This document shows positions 33,222 to 45,650 of a DNA stretch of 64,000 bases, in pieces. The first letter of the stretch is position 1; each line of letters opens with the position of its first letter. Origin of the DNA: Cycas panzhihuaensis (Eukaryota; Cycadophyta); assembly GCA_023213395.1 (NCBI GenBank), contig CM041465.1, forward strand, positions 160,277,741-160,341,740. The letters run 5' to 3'. The position numbers were made by a program, and so were the translations under genes. The notes under the pieces were generated by a model. The model had not been told where the DNA came from. It saw nothing but the letters and a program-made list of their open reading frames with translations, and ran no database searches.

Positions 33222-35996
33222 CAGAATCACATATATGGGGTAGTAACCATGCTTGGTTGAGGTTTGATTAATTAACGAAGAATCTCGAAAATAACGATCA
33301 ACTTGGCAAGTGGAGGAGATCACCCACAAAGGGCGTCCATGCATCGAAACACAGGGTCGAGACCAGCGAATAGTGCACAACTCTCTTTTGGGTAACCCAA
33401 CTTTGATTTAGAGGGTGGAAGAAATGAGAGATATCCTCAGTTTCCTAAATAACCTCAAGGGATAGGCCCTCCTACCCTTGGATGGCTGAAGGAGGGAGGT
33501 GAAATAAAGTGAGGGAATAGCTCCCCCATAGGATAAAGGGGCTCCTTCAAAAGGAAAAAAGGACATACAAATAAAATCACACTCATTTACTCACTAATAC
33601 AATATTCTCACTCTTCTTTGTTTTCAAATACAAGAAAGTAAAGAACTAATTGTGAGGGGTTGCAAGACGTATATAAGGGATGTGAGCCTAAGTGGAAGCA
33701 CGTGTAACAAACAGTAATGAAAATGAAGGCGACTTCTACTTAATGCACTTTCCTAAATGGGCAAGCAAATTAAGTATGTGCAAGCAATGTATACAAGTTC
33801 TTTTTTCCTCTTTACCTTTTATGTGTTATGCATATAAGTAAACAAACTTAAGCAAGAGAGTAAGCGGTGAAAAGAGAATAAGTGGCATACCTAGAGAATC
33901 ATGTGGTTGGAGGAGCTCTTGCCCTTTATCATGTTCACCCTTCCTCTTGCTATTCCTAAATGTAGGCAACATGATGTAGTGGTGCTGGGGGACTTCCTTA
34001 CCATCCCTAAGTTTGAAAGGAAAAAGGCAGAAAGGAAAGAAGGAAAGAATTATGCAAAAGACTCAAAGGTAATATCGAAGAGAAGGGCAAGAACATACTT
34101 GGGTTGATGTGCTTCCTTCTTCACATAATGAAGAGGAGATCTACAATCAAGTGATGTTTCCCCTTTCCATGGGGCTACTAGGGTATAAGATGTATGTGTA
34201 TATGAAATATATATAATAGAAAAAAATAAGTTTCTCTAACCAAAAGAGACTTTTGCATTAAAAAATAAACAACCTTTAGCTTCTCTTTATGCAAGAAAAG
34301 ACAAGAAGGAAAAAAGGGGGTGGTTAGCCTCAAAATGGCTAATCCTCCAAGATCACAAACCTCCATGTTGCCCAATCATAAATACAACAAGTAAAGATGG
34401 TACAATAAAGGTTCAACATATAGGTGACAGGATACAACAAAGTTGTAAATGCCGCTAATGTTGCAAAAGTCGCAATGTATAACTCTTGCAACCTCTAACC
34501 AATCTAACACCCAAAGATAAGTAGGGTTTGACAAGGGGCTTCAATTCCTACCCATGTAAGGCCCACGAAGCTAGGAGCAAATGTAATAATGGGTTTCATA
34601 TGCTACTGTCAGCGATGACCTCTCTTCCAAGAGCTCTTTGGCAACCCAAGGGAAGCATGGAGAAGAAAGAGGGAAAGGGGAGAATGGGGTTGACCTTGAA
34701 GAGAAGGCTAGTTGGGTTATAGAACCTGCCTTGGCTCCTTTCACTCACCCTTTGGAGACCTCTTCCTCACTACCTCCTTGGAGAAACTAGGGAAGAGCTA
34801 GAAGGAATGATGGATAGACAAGAGAAGAGGAGGGTTTGCCTTCTTTGTGCAATAGAAAAAATAAGAGATGGGGGTGTTGCAAGACATTTAGACCACTTTT
34901 CAATAATCTAAAATAAGTAAAATGAAATAAAGGGGAAGGAATACCTATTGTAGGTAGATCAAGAGTAGATCTACCTAAGAAAATAAGAAGAGAGGGTAGC
35001 CCTGTAAGATTTATAGGCAAAACCCTATGGGGGCTGCAAGATCTGAAGACAAGTGTGATAGTTATGATTGGAGGTGAGCTTGGAGCATATCTTTCCTTGA
35101 GGCAACCTTGTTTTAGACCTGCTGTTGCAAATCTAAAGCTACAGAGGGCTGATTTCAGGCTAGAGAGCTAGTATGCCAAGTGTTACAGGGCACTTCTATA
35201 GGGAGATGTGAGGAATGAGTGAGAGAGAGAGTTTTTTTTAGAGTAGAAGAGGAAGAAATGAGGGTCTTTTTTGGTTATAAACCCAATCCTAGCTCAATCG
35301 ACTAATTAGGGTTTGATTGAGGTTAAGAATACACCTCTTCCACATGGAAAATTTACAATAAATGTGAAATTTACCATAGTAGATTTTTAAAAATATGTTA
35401 TGGCAGTCATCCCATAGTAAACTTTGTAGTATCATGAAGTTTACCGTGGTATCGTAATATTTATCATAGTGCGGTAGTAAAACAACTAAAGGAAGCTTGG
35501 AAGCTTAGAAAAAAAAAAAAGATGCTTCAAGCCTAAGGGGCATGACACTCTATCCGGGTAGTAGGAGATAGTCATGGGACCAGAGAGACCTGTGCTGGGT
35601 GAAGTGCCAAAGGCAAGAAGTCCCCCAAAAGTCAGTAAACAAATGAGGAAATGCCAATCATACCTAGGCAAAGTGCTAGAGGTTAAGGTGTGTCAATGGA
35701 ATGGTGAGCAGATCACAAGGATTAATCTATGCTTAGGGTCACATGGAGAGGTGTAGGAGGGTTGTGGAGTGCCATGGGACCCATGTCCCTAAATCATCAT
35801 AGGTTGAAATGATATCATGTAGCATGATCAAGCAGTGGATGCATAATAGTCGTGCAAATGAACCAGTTGATCATGCAATAAAAATAAAGAGGCACTTCAA
35901 TTTACCTTTCTTGAATTGACTAAGGTAAAGGATAGAAGTGTACTTGCACTTACCTGAGTTGACTCATCCATACCCATTCCTAGAAGCCAGGAAATA
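33222..35996 (-). repeat. 5' LTR of element B
   Basis: This is 2775 bp. In the minus orientation it starts TATTTCCTGGC (TG decayed to TA) and ends GTGATTCTG beside the primer-binding site. Its counterpart is 20727-23515. It holds the shared hairpin at 35345-35376 and, near its start, ACTCAGGTAAGT at about 35947-35958. Confidence 0.88.
35345..35376 (-). promoter_or_regulatory. conserved LTR hairpin (B 5' LTR copy)
   Basis: The arms TGGAAAATTTACA and TGTGAAATTTACCA pair with few mismatches around ATAAA. Its sequence differs from the C and D copies while the ability to fold is kept. Confidence 0.5.
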
Positions 35997-36001
35997 GTCA
36001 C
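35997..36001. other. target-site duplication of B, right copy
   Basis: GTCAC is identical to 20722-20726. Confidence 0.85.
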
Positions 36002-38505
36002 CATCATGGAAACCATTTTAATAGATCAAACTCTATCATTTTGATATAGGTGCAACACTCCCTCTATTATCCCTTTAAGAGGGGGCAATACTAATGAATT
36101 CAATGAACCTTCCTAGGGTCTCTAGCACACCATCTCACCTAGTCTATCCTTTTATAGGCACAATCCATGGTTTAAGTTCTTTAATTACTTGCTCAAATGA
36201 TCAAATGGCTAAGTTTAGAGGATTAGGATCTTATCTTAACTTACTTATGGGGGTTTGAGATCCATATGGGGATCCTATTGATTTTATCTTAGTCCTAGTT
36301 TAAGAAACTCCTTGATACCTTAAGATGAAAGGCATTAATAAATATATCTCTCTTTAACACCTTAGGAAGTATGGACCTAAAGGAGTAGACCAGGTCATAA
36401 AGCATTATATAAAGTCTCTCCTTAACTCCTCAAGGCCTTATTTAAGTATGATTAGAGCCTTGACTCCATTCTTAAATAAATAGGACACATTAAAATAGTT
36501 GATAAAGGTATCAACTAGCTATTAGAATGTATGAATAAAATGAGGGGGTATCTTATAAAACCACTTGAGAGCATCCTCTTAAAGTGATCTTGAGAATATC
36601 TCCATTATGATGTGGTCATAAGGCTAACAAACAATGCAAGATAGTGCAAAGGCCTTGATGTGCTCCTCTGGACCCCTACTATTAGTTCCCTCAAACTTAA
36701 GAACTTCTTGTAAATGTAGTATAAGGTCCATCTTAAGTGCTCCTAGTGAGAGTAAGGTACTATGGTAGTAAAAAATTAATCATGTATTAGGTTAGGGGAT
36801 TGATGTGCTTTGCTTATGGTGTGTATGGAGGAATAAACTAAACACTCCCATAAGTGGGTATCTCCTATGGGTATATTAGGTAATGCAAGTTATAAAATGT
36901 TTAGGCTAGTTGGGTAAAACCCCTAACTATGTATGGAATTATTAGATATGGAAAGGGCCATCTATAAATAAGCATACCCTATAAGTGTACCTAGTTAGGA
37001 GGAGTTAGAACAAGTTGTAAGGAGGTAACGTTAGGCCATAGACCCTAGGTAACCTATGGAGGGTATGTAATTTCTCTATATATAAGCACTCTCTATGGAA
37101 TCATAGGGTTAGTAGTAATGGGATAGGTATGCAGTTTTTACCCTAGGTTAAACCACATAGCTTAGGTTTGTCAACCTCTCTAAATTAGTGGAACCAGAAG
37201 GTTGGTGGTAGAATATAGAGATGGACCTCATCAAGCTTAATAGGTACCCCCACAGATGGAGATGCACTATTCGCCCATCAATAAGGAAGCAGATTCTATC
37301 TATATAAGGTCCTTAATGAATGACTAACTCCATAGGGATGTAAAAGATCAAGGTTATAGGGTATGCGTGGATATGTCCCCATAGGCCCCAAGGTTATTAT
37401 GTGTAACTAGGCAAGAGGTAAGTGGATCTATAAGGAAAAGATATAATTAGTGGTGGATATGATGTAGGCTATAACATAGCCTTTAGGGCATCCTAATCCA
37501 TATTAGAATGGGAATATATAATAGATTACTAGAAAATTATTAGGTTTATTTAGCTCAAAGTGGGTTGGGCTAATGAATCTGGTCATGTGTAGTGGCTATA
37601 AGTGAGAGGATACCTAACACTTGGAAAATAAAAGGTAATAGATGGAAAGTAAGAAGTAAGCTAAGAATGTTGGAACTAGGCATGGAAGTAGAAAGAAAAG
37701 ATGGAGAGACATGGGTAATGCCTTAGGAATTAGCCCTATGTAGGGTTAGGATGTGGATATAAATGGAAGGCCATAACTCTTAAAGAGATGGCTTATATAT
37801 GCGAGTGATAGATGTAGGATATATTAGGGACAGTAGATAAGGGCCCTGAATATAAGATACCCCTTGATGGATTTTTGGGGGGTAGGAATAGGTTATAAAT
37901 ATGGGGCCCTTTTGTAAATAGTTATAGTCACTATGACCTAGGATGGGTATAATGGGTAATAAATGACTAACATGGACCCTAGGTTATTAAGCCAAGATTC
38001 CTAAACATGGGCATCATCCTTAGGTTTTATATCCCTAACAATATAGGATGAAGAATCAACTAGATTTTTGTAACTCAAATCAAAGTTACACGACATGTAT
38101 AATCTCTTTGTCTACTCTAATAAAGCTTACTACAACCCATATAAATCCTAAGGAGGGGGAAACTTATACTTCTAGGAAATTATAGACTATTGGCCTCACT
38201 AAGTATAATAAGATAACTCTCTCTTTACCTTGGCTCATGGTTTGATGCCCTAAGAGCTAAGCAGTATGTAAATGGAAGGATTAAAGGGAGGTAGATCTCA
38301 CAACATATGCCATGAAATACCTAAAAGATTAAATGAAACAAATGGATCTTTATAAAAGGAAGATAATTCAAAAACTCTAAACTAGACTCAAGTAGGAGAT
38401 AAATGCTCAAAATTATTTATTTAATCTATTAAAGTGGGTAGCCCTAAACAAGGAAATCGTGATATGTAGGGAATGACCAATCACATAGAATGGACCCATA
38501 TTAGT
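36002..38505 (-). pseudogene. gag of element E, right part
   Basis: Word order follows B's gag. The ATCATGGAAACCATT start matches B's TTCATGGAAACATT near 30990. Region 36360-36720 follows B's 31440-31800 (ACATCAAAATAATTGA/ACATTAAAATAGTTGA, GAACCACTT/AAACCACTT, ATGGTCATA/GTGGTCATA). Region 36850-37000 follows the Gly/Pro-rich part. No frame longer than a few dozen codons remains. The segment ends at the primer-binding site at 38508. Confidence 0.6.
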
Positions 38506-38507
38506 AA

Positions 38508-38526
38508 GCTCCTAATATGGTAACTA
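38508..38526 (-). other. putative primer-binding site of element E
   Basis: On the minus strand this reads TAGTTACCATATTAGGAGC. It is a degraded match to the D-type site, with the differences mostly G-to-A or C-to-T. Its place just upstream of E gag supports the call. Confidence 0.5.
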
Positions 38527-38527
38527 G

Positions 38528-39732
38528 AAAATGTAACCAAGGAGGTTGGTTATATTGAATTAACTTGACTCAAGATCTAGGGTTCAGGGGTCAAGTCAAT
38601 GAAGGAAACCTTAATGACCCCTCATGGACACTATGTACTTTAGAAGGCACATATATCATTGGAAAAGGTCATATAATGTCTACTCAAAAATAAAATGTGA
38701 TGAAGTATTGAGCATAAACTAAGCTAGCTATTTATAAATAATATAACCAAAAGATGAGATCAAAGGTGAACCAAGCATGGCATGAAAATCAAGCAAAATA
38801 TTAACCAAAGAGAACCTCTCATAATAGGCATATAACATAAAAGAAACTCTTGGACTCTAAAGGGCCACTAGGGCATGCATCCCTCATGCTATTATAGTCC
38901 TACCATCCTACCCTAAGCTTTTGACTCTCTAGTGGTGAGAATCTCTTCTAATCCCACCTAAATAGTGGACACCTATGTCAAACTAAACTAACAAAAATGA
39001 GGGGCACCATTTTAGGGGAAGAAACTATGTGGAATTCGACCATGGATTATAGAGCTTGATATGGAAGTTAGACATTTAGAGATTGAATGTACCAACACCA
39101 CCTAAGTATATGTAGGGGTTAAGGTACTACTCATATTTGACTTCATATAATCTAATATCTAAGGAAGAATGAGGTGAGAAATTTTTCTCTTAATAGGGTG
39201 TAAGGTGCTCATTCAACTCTTTCAACTACATATAGTCAAGATAGCCTCCTACTGTTAGCCTATTTAGAACATGGTGAGACTTGGCTTTTATCTAAGGTAT
39301 AAGACTAATACTGTAGTTGGTGAAGAAATCCAACTTATATGAATAGCCCCTCTTCTAACTAGAGTAATACCCTATCCCTTATAGATTAAAGAATAGAGAG
39401 AATAGTATTAATATATAACTAACACATAATTTATTTCCACGAATATGATTGAGAAGCCCAACTAAAACAAATCTAATGCTTATAGGTTTGGGAACTCACA
39501 ACAATATGTGAAAACCCTTTCTATACATAAGCTCTTGATGTGAGTATAACTCTTTTATTTCTAAGCCTAATTCTTTTTTTTCCTATTTATATGATCTAAT
39601 AAAATAGAAATAAAAGGAAGGAAGCAATCATATATAAAAATTCATAGCAAGAAATATGTGAAGCACTAAAATAGAAACAAATATTTTTATTTAAGATTGA
39701 AATAAAGGGTGCAACAAATGTGATGAGAAACA
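38528..39732 (-). repeat. putative 5' LTR of element E
   Basis: The left end is set by the primer-binding site. The right end is set by GAGAAACA at 39725-39732, which on the minus strand gives TGTTTCTC, the same start as LTR X. The sequence itself is not similar to the B or A LTRs and no second copy lies in the window, so the right end is a guess from the terminal motif. No ORF is recognised. Confidence 0.4.
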
Positions 39733-40473
39733 TCTAATAATCCACCTAGAACCTTATTATTGTAAGCTTAATATGTGTGTTCTAAGGTGTGACATTTTGA
39801 ACCAAGTTTTAAGGTTACAAGGCAATGTTTCTAATGTTTCCAACATAAAAACACATATTATGGCTTTAAGTGTTTCCTATAAGAATTATGAATTTTACTA
39901 CAAATATTCCAGTAAGATATTTATTTGATTGAAAATGTTTCCAACAAGATATGTGTTTAGTTGAAATTATTTATAGTAAGATTTAGAATTGGAATGTAAA
40001 ATTTCAAATGTGAAGTAGTAAATATTTCTAATAAGTTTTTTAGTTTTGTTATATACAATGTATTGATTAATTAGTTTCATGAATTTTGACTAGTTTTAAA
40101 TCTTAGTTTGGTTATATAAATAAGAATAGGTGTTTTGTATCTATTGTGTGATATTTCTAATAAATGATAAAGTTGCAACATAATGTTGTGAATATTTCCA
40201 ACGTGAAAAATTAGAGTTTAATACAAGTGAGTTACAAATTAAATCTATTTAGTTAATTTACTTAATATAACATTGATTTCAATAGTTAACTTACTAAGGC
40301 TCTAAAGGTGCATGTAGTTTTAGTATTTGCTTTAGGATATAGTTTTAGTAGGTTAATTTTTAAACCACAATAATAAAACAATAAACTAAAGAAAGAAGAT
40401 AATAGAAATCAAATTAGAATAAGAATCCTAAAAGTTGAGAGAAAATTTTACTTATAAGAGAAAAATAACCCTA
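39733..40473. other. AT-rich spacer with a recurring TTTCYAAYA word
   Basis: No coding sequence is seen. ATATTTCTAATAAG or TGTTTCCAACAAG-like words recur about seven times between 39825 and 40205. It may be part of an unrecognised old repeat. Confidence 0.35.
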
Positions 40474-40478
40474 CTATT

Positions 40479-40803
40479 TATTAAGGTTAATATTCATCAC
40501 CTAATGGTACCTTAGGAGTATGCAGTCGCACATGCGTTAATGGTAAGTTATGGTAAGGTTATTTTATTGTAAGTAGTTATTATTTCATATTAATTTGAAT
40601 TTAGGTTGAGGAAAGTTACCGCCCTCCTCCCATATATTTATTCTTTGGGGCCAAAATCCCTAGTGTTCTTCAACACCACCTCTTAAAGTAATATTTGATG
40701 TACTCTTTAAAGATGGACTGAAATATGATATTTTAAATATGCACTTGAACATGGCTTAAGTTATCATATTTAACTACTCTACTCCCATCTCCAATAACCT
40801 ACA
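40479..40803 (+). repeat. 5' LTR of H
   Basis: It starts TATTAAGG (TG decayed to TA) after CTATT and ends AACCTACA. It aligns with 43747-44072 throughout. Confidence 0.88.
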
Positions 40804-40805
40804 TT

Positions 40806-40816
40806 TGGTATCAGAG
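40806..40816 (+). other. primer-binding site of H, initiator tRNA-Met type
   Basis: TGGTATCAGAG starts two bases after the LTR end. It is the usual copia primer site. Confidence 0.88.
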
Positions 40817-43066
40817 TGTGAAGAATTGATTAAATATGGCAGGCATATATGGTATCACGTATTTCTTTTATTAATTATTTATATTCAATGATTTACTTTA
40901 GAAATCATTGTTATATGATATATATTTTGATATATTTTGAATTTGACAATGCACATCCTCCATTATATCCTTAGCTCTATGTGGACCTTGTTTTTTCCCT
41001 TTTTTGTATGTTGATTAGCTCCAAATCTCTACTTAGATGATTGCTCTACTACTGGCATCTATTTAGTGAAGATTTTATTTTTCAAAGATTTTTTCCTTCA
41101 GTCTGGGGATTAACTAATATACATAAATTTATTAGTCATTTACTACTTATTAAGTAAACAAAATATGACTTCCTATTTTGATCATAACTAAGTTTTACAC
41201 TTAGTAGAGAAGATGGTTTGGTTTTTTGTCCCTCATTCGGTGAGATATCTCGCTCTGAGCATCACCTACTCATAGTTCTGCAAAAAACCTGCCAGTTATT
41301 TTTCTATTTTTTGTTTATTTTTTCATTTTTATTCAAAAATTTTGTCATATTATAGGACATCTAGGTCCTGCACCCTCCTCAAATCTATTTATAAGATTCT
41401 TTAGCTCTCTAATCGATTGATTAGATTGATTTTCTACCCTATGCATTCTACACAACTTGCCACTACTCGTATACCATTATTTCTTTATTTAACATTTTTT
41501 TTCAAAATAAATTATATATTTTCAAGATATTAGCTAGTAGATTGATCTTCTTATGGGGTGTCTAAGCTTTGATCAATCTTTGATCAAGTTTCATCACATT
41601 TTTTTACATCATGTTTATCAATTTTCTGTCTATTCGTCATTGATTAATATGTGATTAGATTCCCTTAAATTTTTTATTTTTTGTAAGGTTTTACAAAAAT
41701 TTAATCAAACATGATTCTTATTTGAAATCTATCATGTGATTTGGCACATAAACCCCTCCACTTTTCTCTTTTAGTCACGTTAAGTCTCATATGATCATGG
41801 TTTAAGGGTAGACTTCAAATATTTATAAGTTACTTTTTATAATTTTTGAATTTTCAAAAATAAATTATCATATTTTATAATTTTTAAAATTTAAGACCCC
41901 CTTTGGAGCCTAACAGGTGGTCTCATTGGCTCCTAAGTGACCAAGGGCTAGTTTGGCTAAGGGGCTTAACCTCCCCTTTTATTATTTTTATTATAAATAG
42001 GTCATTGTATATTTTTCATAATATCTTTTGATCTAGGAACCCATTTTTTGAACGGTTGGATCTGTCAGAAAGATTTTTTGATTCTCTATGCATTGGAATA
42101 GGTTTTATTATAATCTAATACTATTTTATAGGATTTTAAAGCTAATAAATTTAAGGGTTCTATTTGGTCCTAAGTTGACTTATTTTTCAAATATTTCAAG
42201 TAATTTTTTATTCTAATTTAGTAGATTTATTTATTATTGAGCTACTAATCAAGTGGTGATAGTTTTTTACTAATTTTTGGAGGTACATAACTTATTTTTG
42301 CAATCATTTAGCTCTATTTTAGCCTCCTAAAGAGAAGGAATCTCTTTGATAATAAAAGTGTCAAACTGATACATTCAAATCCCTTCTAACTCTATTATAA
42401 AGCTATCATCTTATATTCTAGCTTATAGAGTTAATCTTAAAGCTCTTTCAAGCATATTTTTTCTACTTATTCAAAGTCATTCTTTTGCTTCTTTAAATCT
42501 TTTCAAGCTACATTAAGATCATTCAAGGAACATTTTCTCATTACTAAGTTATATTCTCATTAATCAAAGAGGCATTTATTTAAAAATTTATATATATTTT
42601 AAATTATCTTGACTCACTAGTAAAGTATATTCAAGTTTATTTAAGGCCATTACTTTTGAAATCTTAAAGGTGCATTATAGAGCATAACTATAAGCTCATT
42701 ATTAGGATTTTATCTCTTTAAGATTCTCATATGTGTATGTGTGTGTGTGTGTGTATCACCTTTTGAAAGGATCATTAATTGAATATTAGTTTCATTCCAA
42801 AAGAGCATTTATCTTACTTTAAAGGAGATTTATTACATATTACAGATTCATTTGTTATTTTTAATTTCAAGGATATATATTCTTTATTACTAAGTTATTA
42901 TCCTTCATTGATTAAAGAGGAATCTATGTTGAAATCACGATTGAAAGTTCTTATTAAAATAGACTTATTATATATTTCAAGTTATTTATTTATTTGAGGT
43001 TAAAAGTTTTCTTATTTATTCATTGAAAATCATACCTTTTGATCATGTACTAAATTCTTTTATACA
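40817..43066 (+). other. non-coding leader of H
   Basis: About 2.25 kb separates the PBS from the gag ATG, long for a 3.6-kb element. It is AT-rich with no conserved frame. A (TG)n run lies at about 42731-42756. Confidence 0.5.
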
Positions 43067-43790
43067 ATGGCAATGAATCTAAGTAACATAAGTTTTCCTA
43101 TATTTGATAGAAATTATTTTCAGCTATGGAGTAAAATAATGAAAGCATACTTTATTGCAAATAATCTTCAGAGGTTTGTAAAAGATGGTTATGAATGAAA
43201 GATTAAAGAAGACATGAAAAAGGATAATGAGGCCTTAGCCCTACTATTTTATGTAATATATGATAATACATTTTCTAGGGTAAGTGAGTTAACTACTTCC
43301 AAATCTATATGGGATACCCTTTAATCGATTTATAGGGGAGATACTTTAGAATTAAATGTCACTAATTACATGGATGATACTTTTCATATAAGACAGATGC
43401 TAGAAAATGTGAACTTTGATGAAAAGACTAATGTTACATGTACTAGTGATGGCTCCAATTTTGCATTTGATGAAGTTATATGTACCTTAGACTTGATTAA
43501 TATAAACAATAAAGATCTTGACAAAGCCACTCCTACTCATTCAAATAAAATCACACCTACTTGGAAGCCACTTGAACCATATAATATTAAAGAGACACAC
43601 ATTACCAAAATGATGATAATATAAGTTGATCACTTCAGGGATGATGATAAAGCCAAAGGACATGTCTTCAAAGTTTTTCTTAAGTACAAGTATCACAAGT
43701 TTAAAGAGAAGTTGAAGATGTATGTGATGAATATTAAGGGGGAGAATGTTAGGGTTAATACTCATCACTTAATAATACCTTAGAAGAATG
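43067..43790 (+). pseudogene. copia-type Gag relic (UBN2/DUF4219-like) of H
   Basis: The frame begins MAMNLSNISFPIFDRNYFQL, then KIMKAYFIANNLQRFVKDGY, then a stop, KEDMKKDNEALALLFYVIYD and SKSIWDTL. This is the N-terminal region of plant copia Gag, where GxNYxxW and xxLW...GY are typical. After 43330 the same frame continues (open 43370-43624) with sequence I do not recognise and without zinc knuckle, then runs through ENVRVNTHHL into the 3' LTR. Stops occur near 43196, 43322 and 43622. The downstream half may be a capture or a remnant of another gene. Confidence 0.65.
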
Positions 43791-44072
43791 TAGCCACACA
43801 TGCATTAATGGTAAGTTAAGGTAAGGTTATTTTATTGTAAGTGGTTTATTATTTTATATTAATTTGAATTCAAGTTGAGGAGGCCTCCTACCTTCCTCCC
43901 ACATATTTATTCTTTGGAGCCAAAACCTCTGGTGTTCTTTAACACCATCTCTCAAAGGAATATTTGATGTACTCTTCAAAGATAGTCTAAAATATGATAT
44001 TTTGAATATGCACTTGAATATGGCTTGAGTTATCATGTTTACCTACTCCACTCTCATCTCTAATAACCTACA
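43747..44072 (+). repeat. 3' LTR of H
   Basis: TGTTAGGG is at the start, after the purine tract AAGGGGGAGAA (43736-43746), and CCTACA at the end before CTATT. Confidence 0.88.
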
Positions 44073-44077
44073 CTATT

Positions 44078-45650
44078 TAGGGTAAAACTGGCTCTAAGTG
44101 ATGTTTATAGTCTCTCACAACCTCTTCCTTTACCTGTGTTCAAAAATCTACTCTCTATTTTTATATTTTATTTTATAGATGGGTCACCATGTACATGATA
44201 AATGTATGTTTTATCTTCCCTTTAGATCCCCAAGAAATTTTTATTTTTAGTCCATTTAATAAGAGAAAAATTATGCAAAATCAGACCTTGTTAAGAATGC
44301 TCTAAAACTTGCTCATCATGTAATGAAAAACATGTTATTGGTAGTGGTGGTCAAATCCCATTAAATTTCTTAAAATATTTTTAATCAAATCCATATACTC
44401 GATCTCAAATCCATCAAGCCCACTTCTTACCAAGGCCAATTCATTGCATTTTATCCCCCAACTAATCTAGGCAATTGTTGAAAAGAATCTCCATTAGTTA
44501 TGATTACCAAATCAAGAAATATTCATTTTTAGTATAATATCTTATATCACAACTACCAATTATATCAACCTATCTTATACATCCTCCATGAATAGAAGAA
44601 ATGATCAACTTTTTATATTCCTATAAATCTATAATTACTAATTAATTTATTTGATCTTTTTATTTTAAGATTTTATTCAATCTTGCCTTGATCATCACCA
44701 TCATTATGATTCCTATTAGCATCCTAATGGAAATGGAAATCTCATATGTGTTAGGGTTTTAAATACTCCTATAACAAAAGCTAGAATAGAAATGTCAATT
44801 CTTGAGTAGAAAAGATTTCATGAGACCATCTAAATGATGAATCTCCTCTCTAATCCCTCCCCTCTTAATGTCAACATTCTCAAATGGCTCTACCTTTCTC
44901 TTCTTATTTCTTAGTGGCTTTACTCTTATATCTACTTATGAATAATGGATTCCCCCTATAATCATTCTCTTTATCCTTTTCCAAATGTAATCGATGCCCT
45001 TTGACCTTAAATCCCCTAAGTCTCCCTTTAAAAACCACTAAGTTGTCCTCCAAATTCCCTCCCCTCATCATTGACATTAATGTGTCTCCCTAGTGTCCTC
45101 TACCACCATGCCTTTACATTGATGGCATGTTCCTTATAAATGCTAGTTGGTGGGGGATTATGTCTTTGATCTTATCCTCATTGAAAATTAAATTATTTCC
45201 TCTATTATTTCATCATTCATTTATTTACTTTATTCTTTCACTCATTTGTTTATTCTTTCTTCTTTGTTTTGTTTTCCAATATTTATTTTTCATTTGAAGT
45301 TGTTATAATATTTATTTATTTAAATTTTCTTAGATATTTGTTGTTTTAAGGTTTTAAGTGGTGGAAAACAAACCCCCTCCCCCAACAAATTCCCCTTTAT
45401 TTTTGTATTTCTATTGACAGTAAGGAAAGTTAAGAGGGGAACCACCCTTCTTAATTCTTTTCCTTTTTGCATCACACTTATAGTAGGGCAAAGTGAATGC
45501 CTAAATTCATTAGTATAAAGGCAATTAAACATGAGCAAAAAAATAACAAATAGTTATTTTATTATCCTCTTTTTTTGTAATGAGGTAATGGAGGAGGGGG
45601 TATCTCATTATTTTTCAATACATGAAGTAAAACAATTCATCTAAGTAAAC
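44078..45650. other. unassigned AT-rich DNA
   Basis: I find no ORF, LTR pair or known motif. Purine/pyrimidine tracts at 45365-45385 (C-rich) and 45590-45602 (GGAGGAGGGGG) resemble polypurine tracts and may be relics of element ends. Confidence 0.35.

Larger units (their letters stand above)
40479..44072 (+). mobile_element. H: short copia-type LTR element with gag relic only
   Basis: This 3.6-kb element has LTRs 40479-40803 and 43747-44072 (325 and 326 bp) and perfect target duplications CTATT at 40474-40478 and 44073-44077. A primer-binding site for initiator tRNA-Met lies two bases after the 5' LTR. A 2.2-kb non-coding leader is followed by a gag-like frame (43067-43790), and a purine tract joins the 3' LTR. 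No protease, integrase or RT is present. This is the structure of a gag-only non-autonomous element. Confidence 0.9.

Noticed and set aside
45360-45605. C-rich and G-rich tracts as ends of an additional LTR element
   Set aside because: No LTR start, partner LTR or internal domain could be tied to them, so they are mentioned only as tracts.
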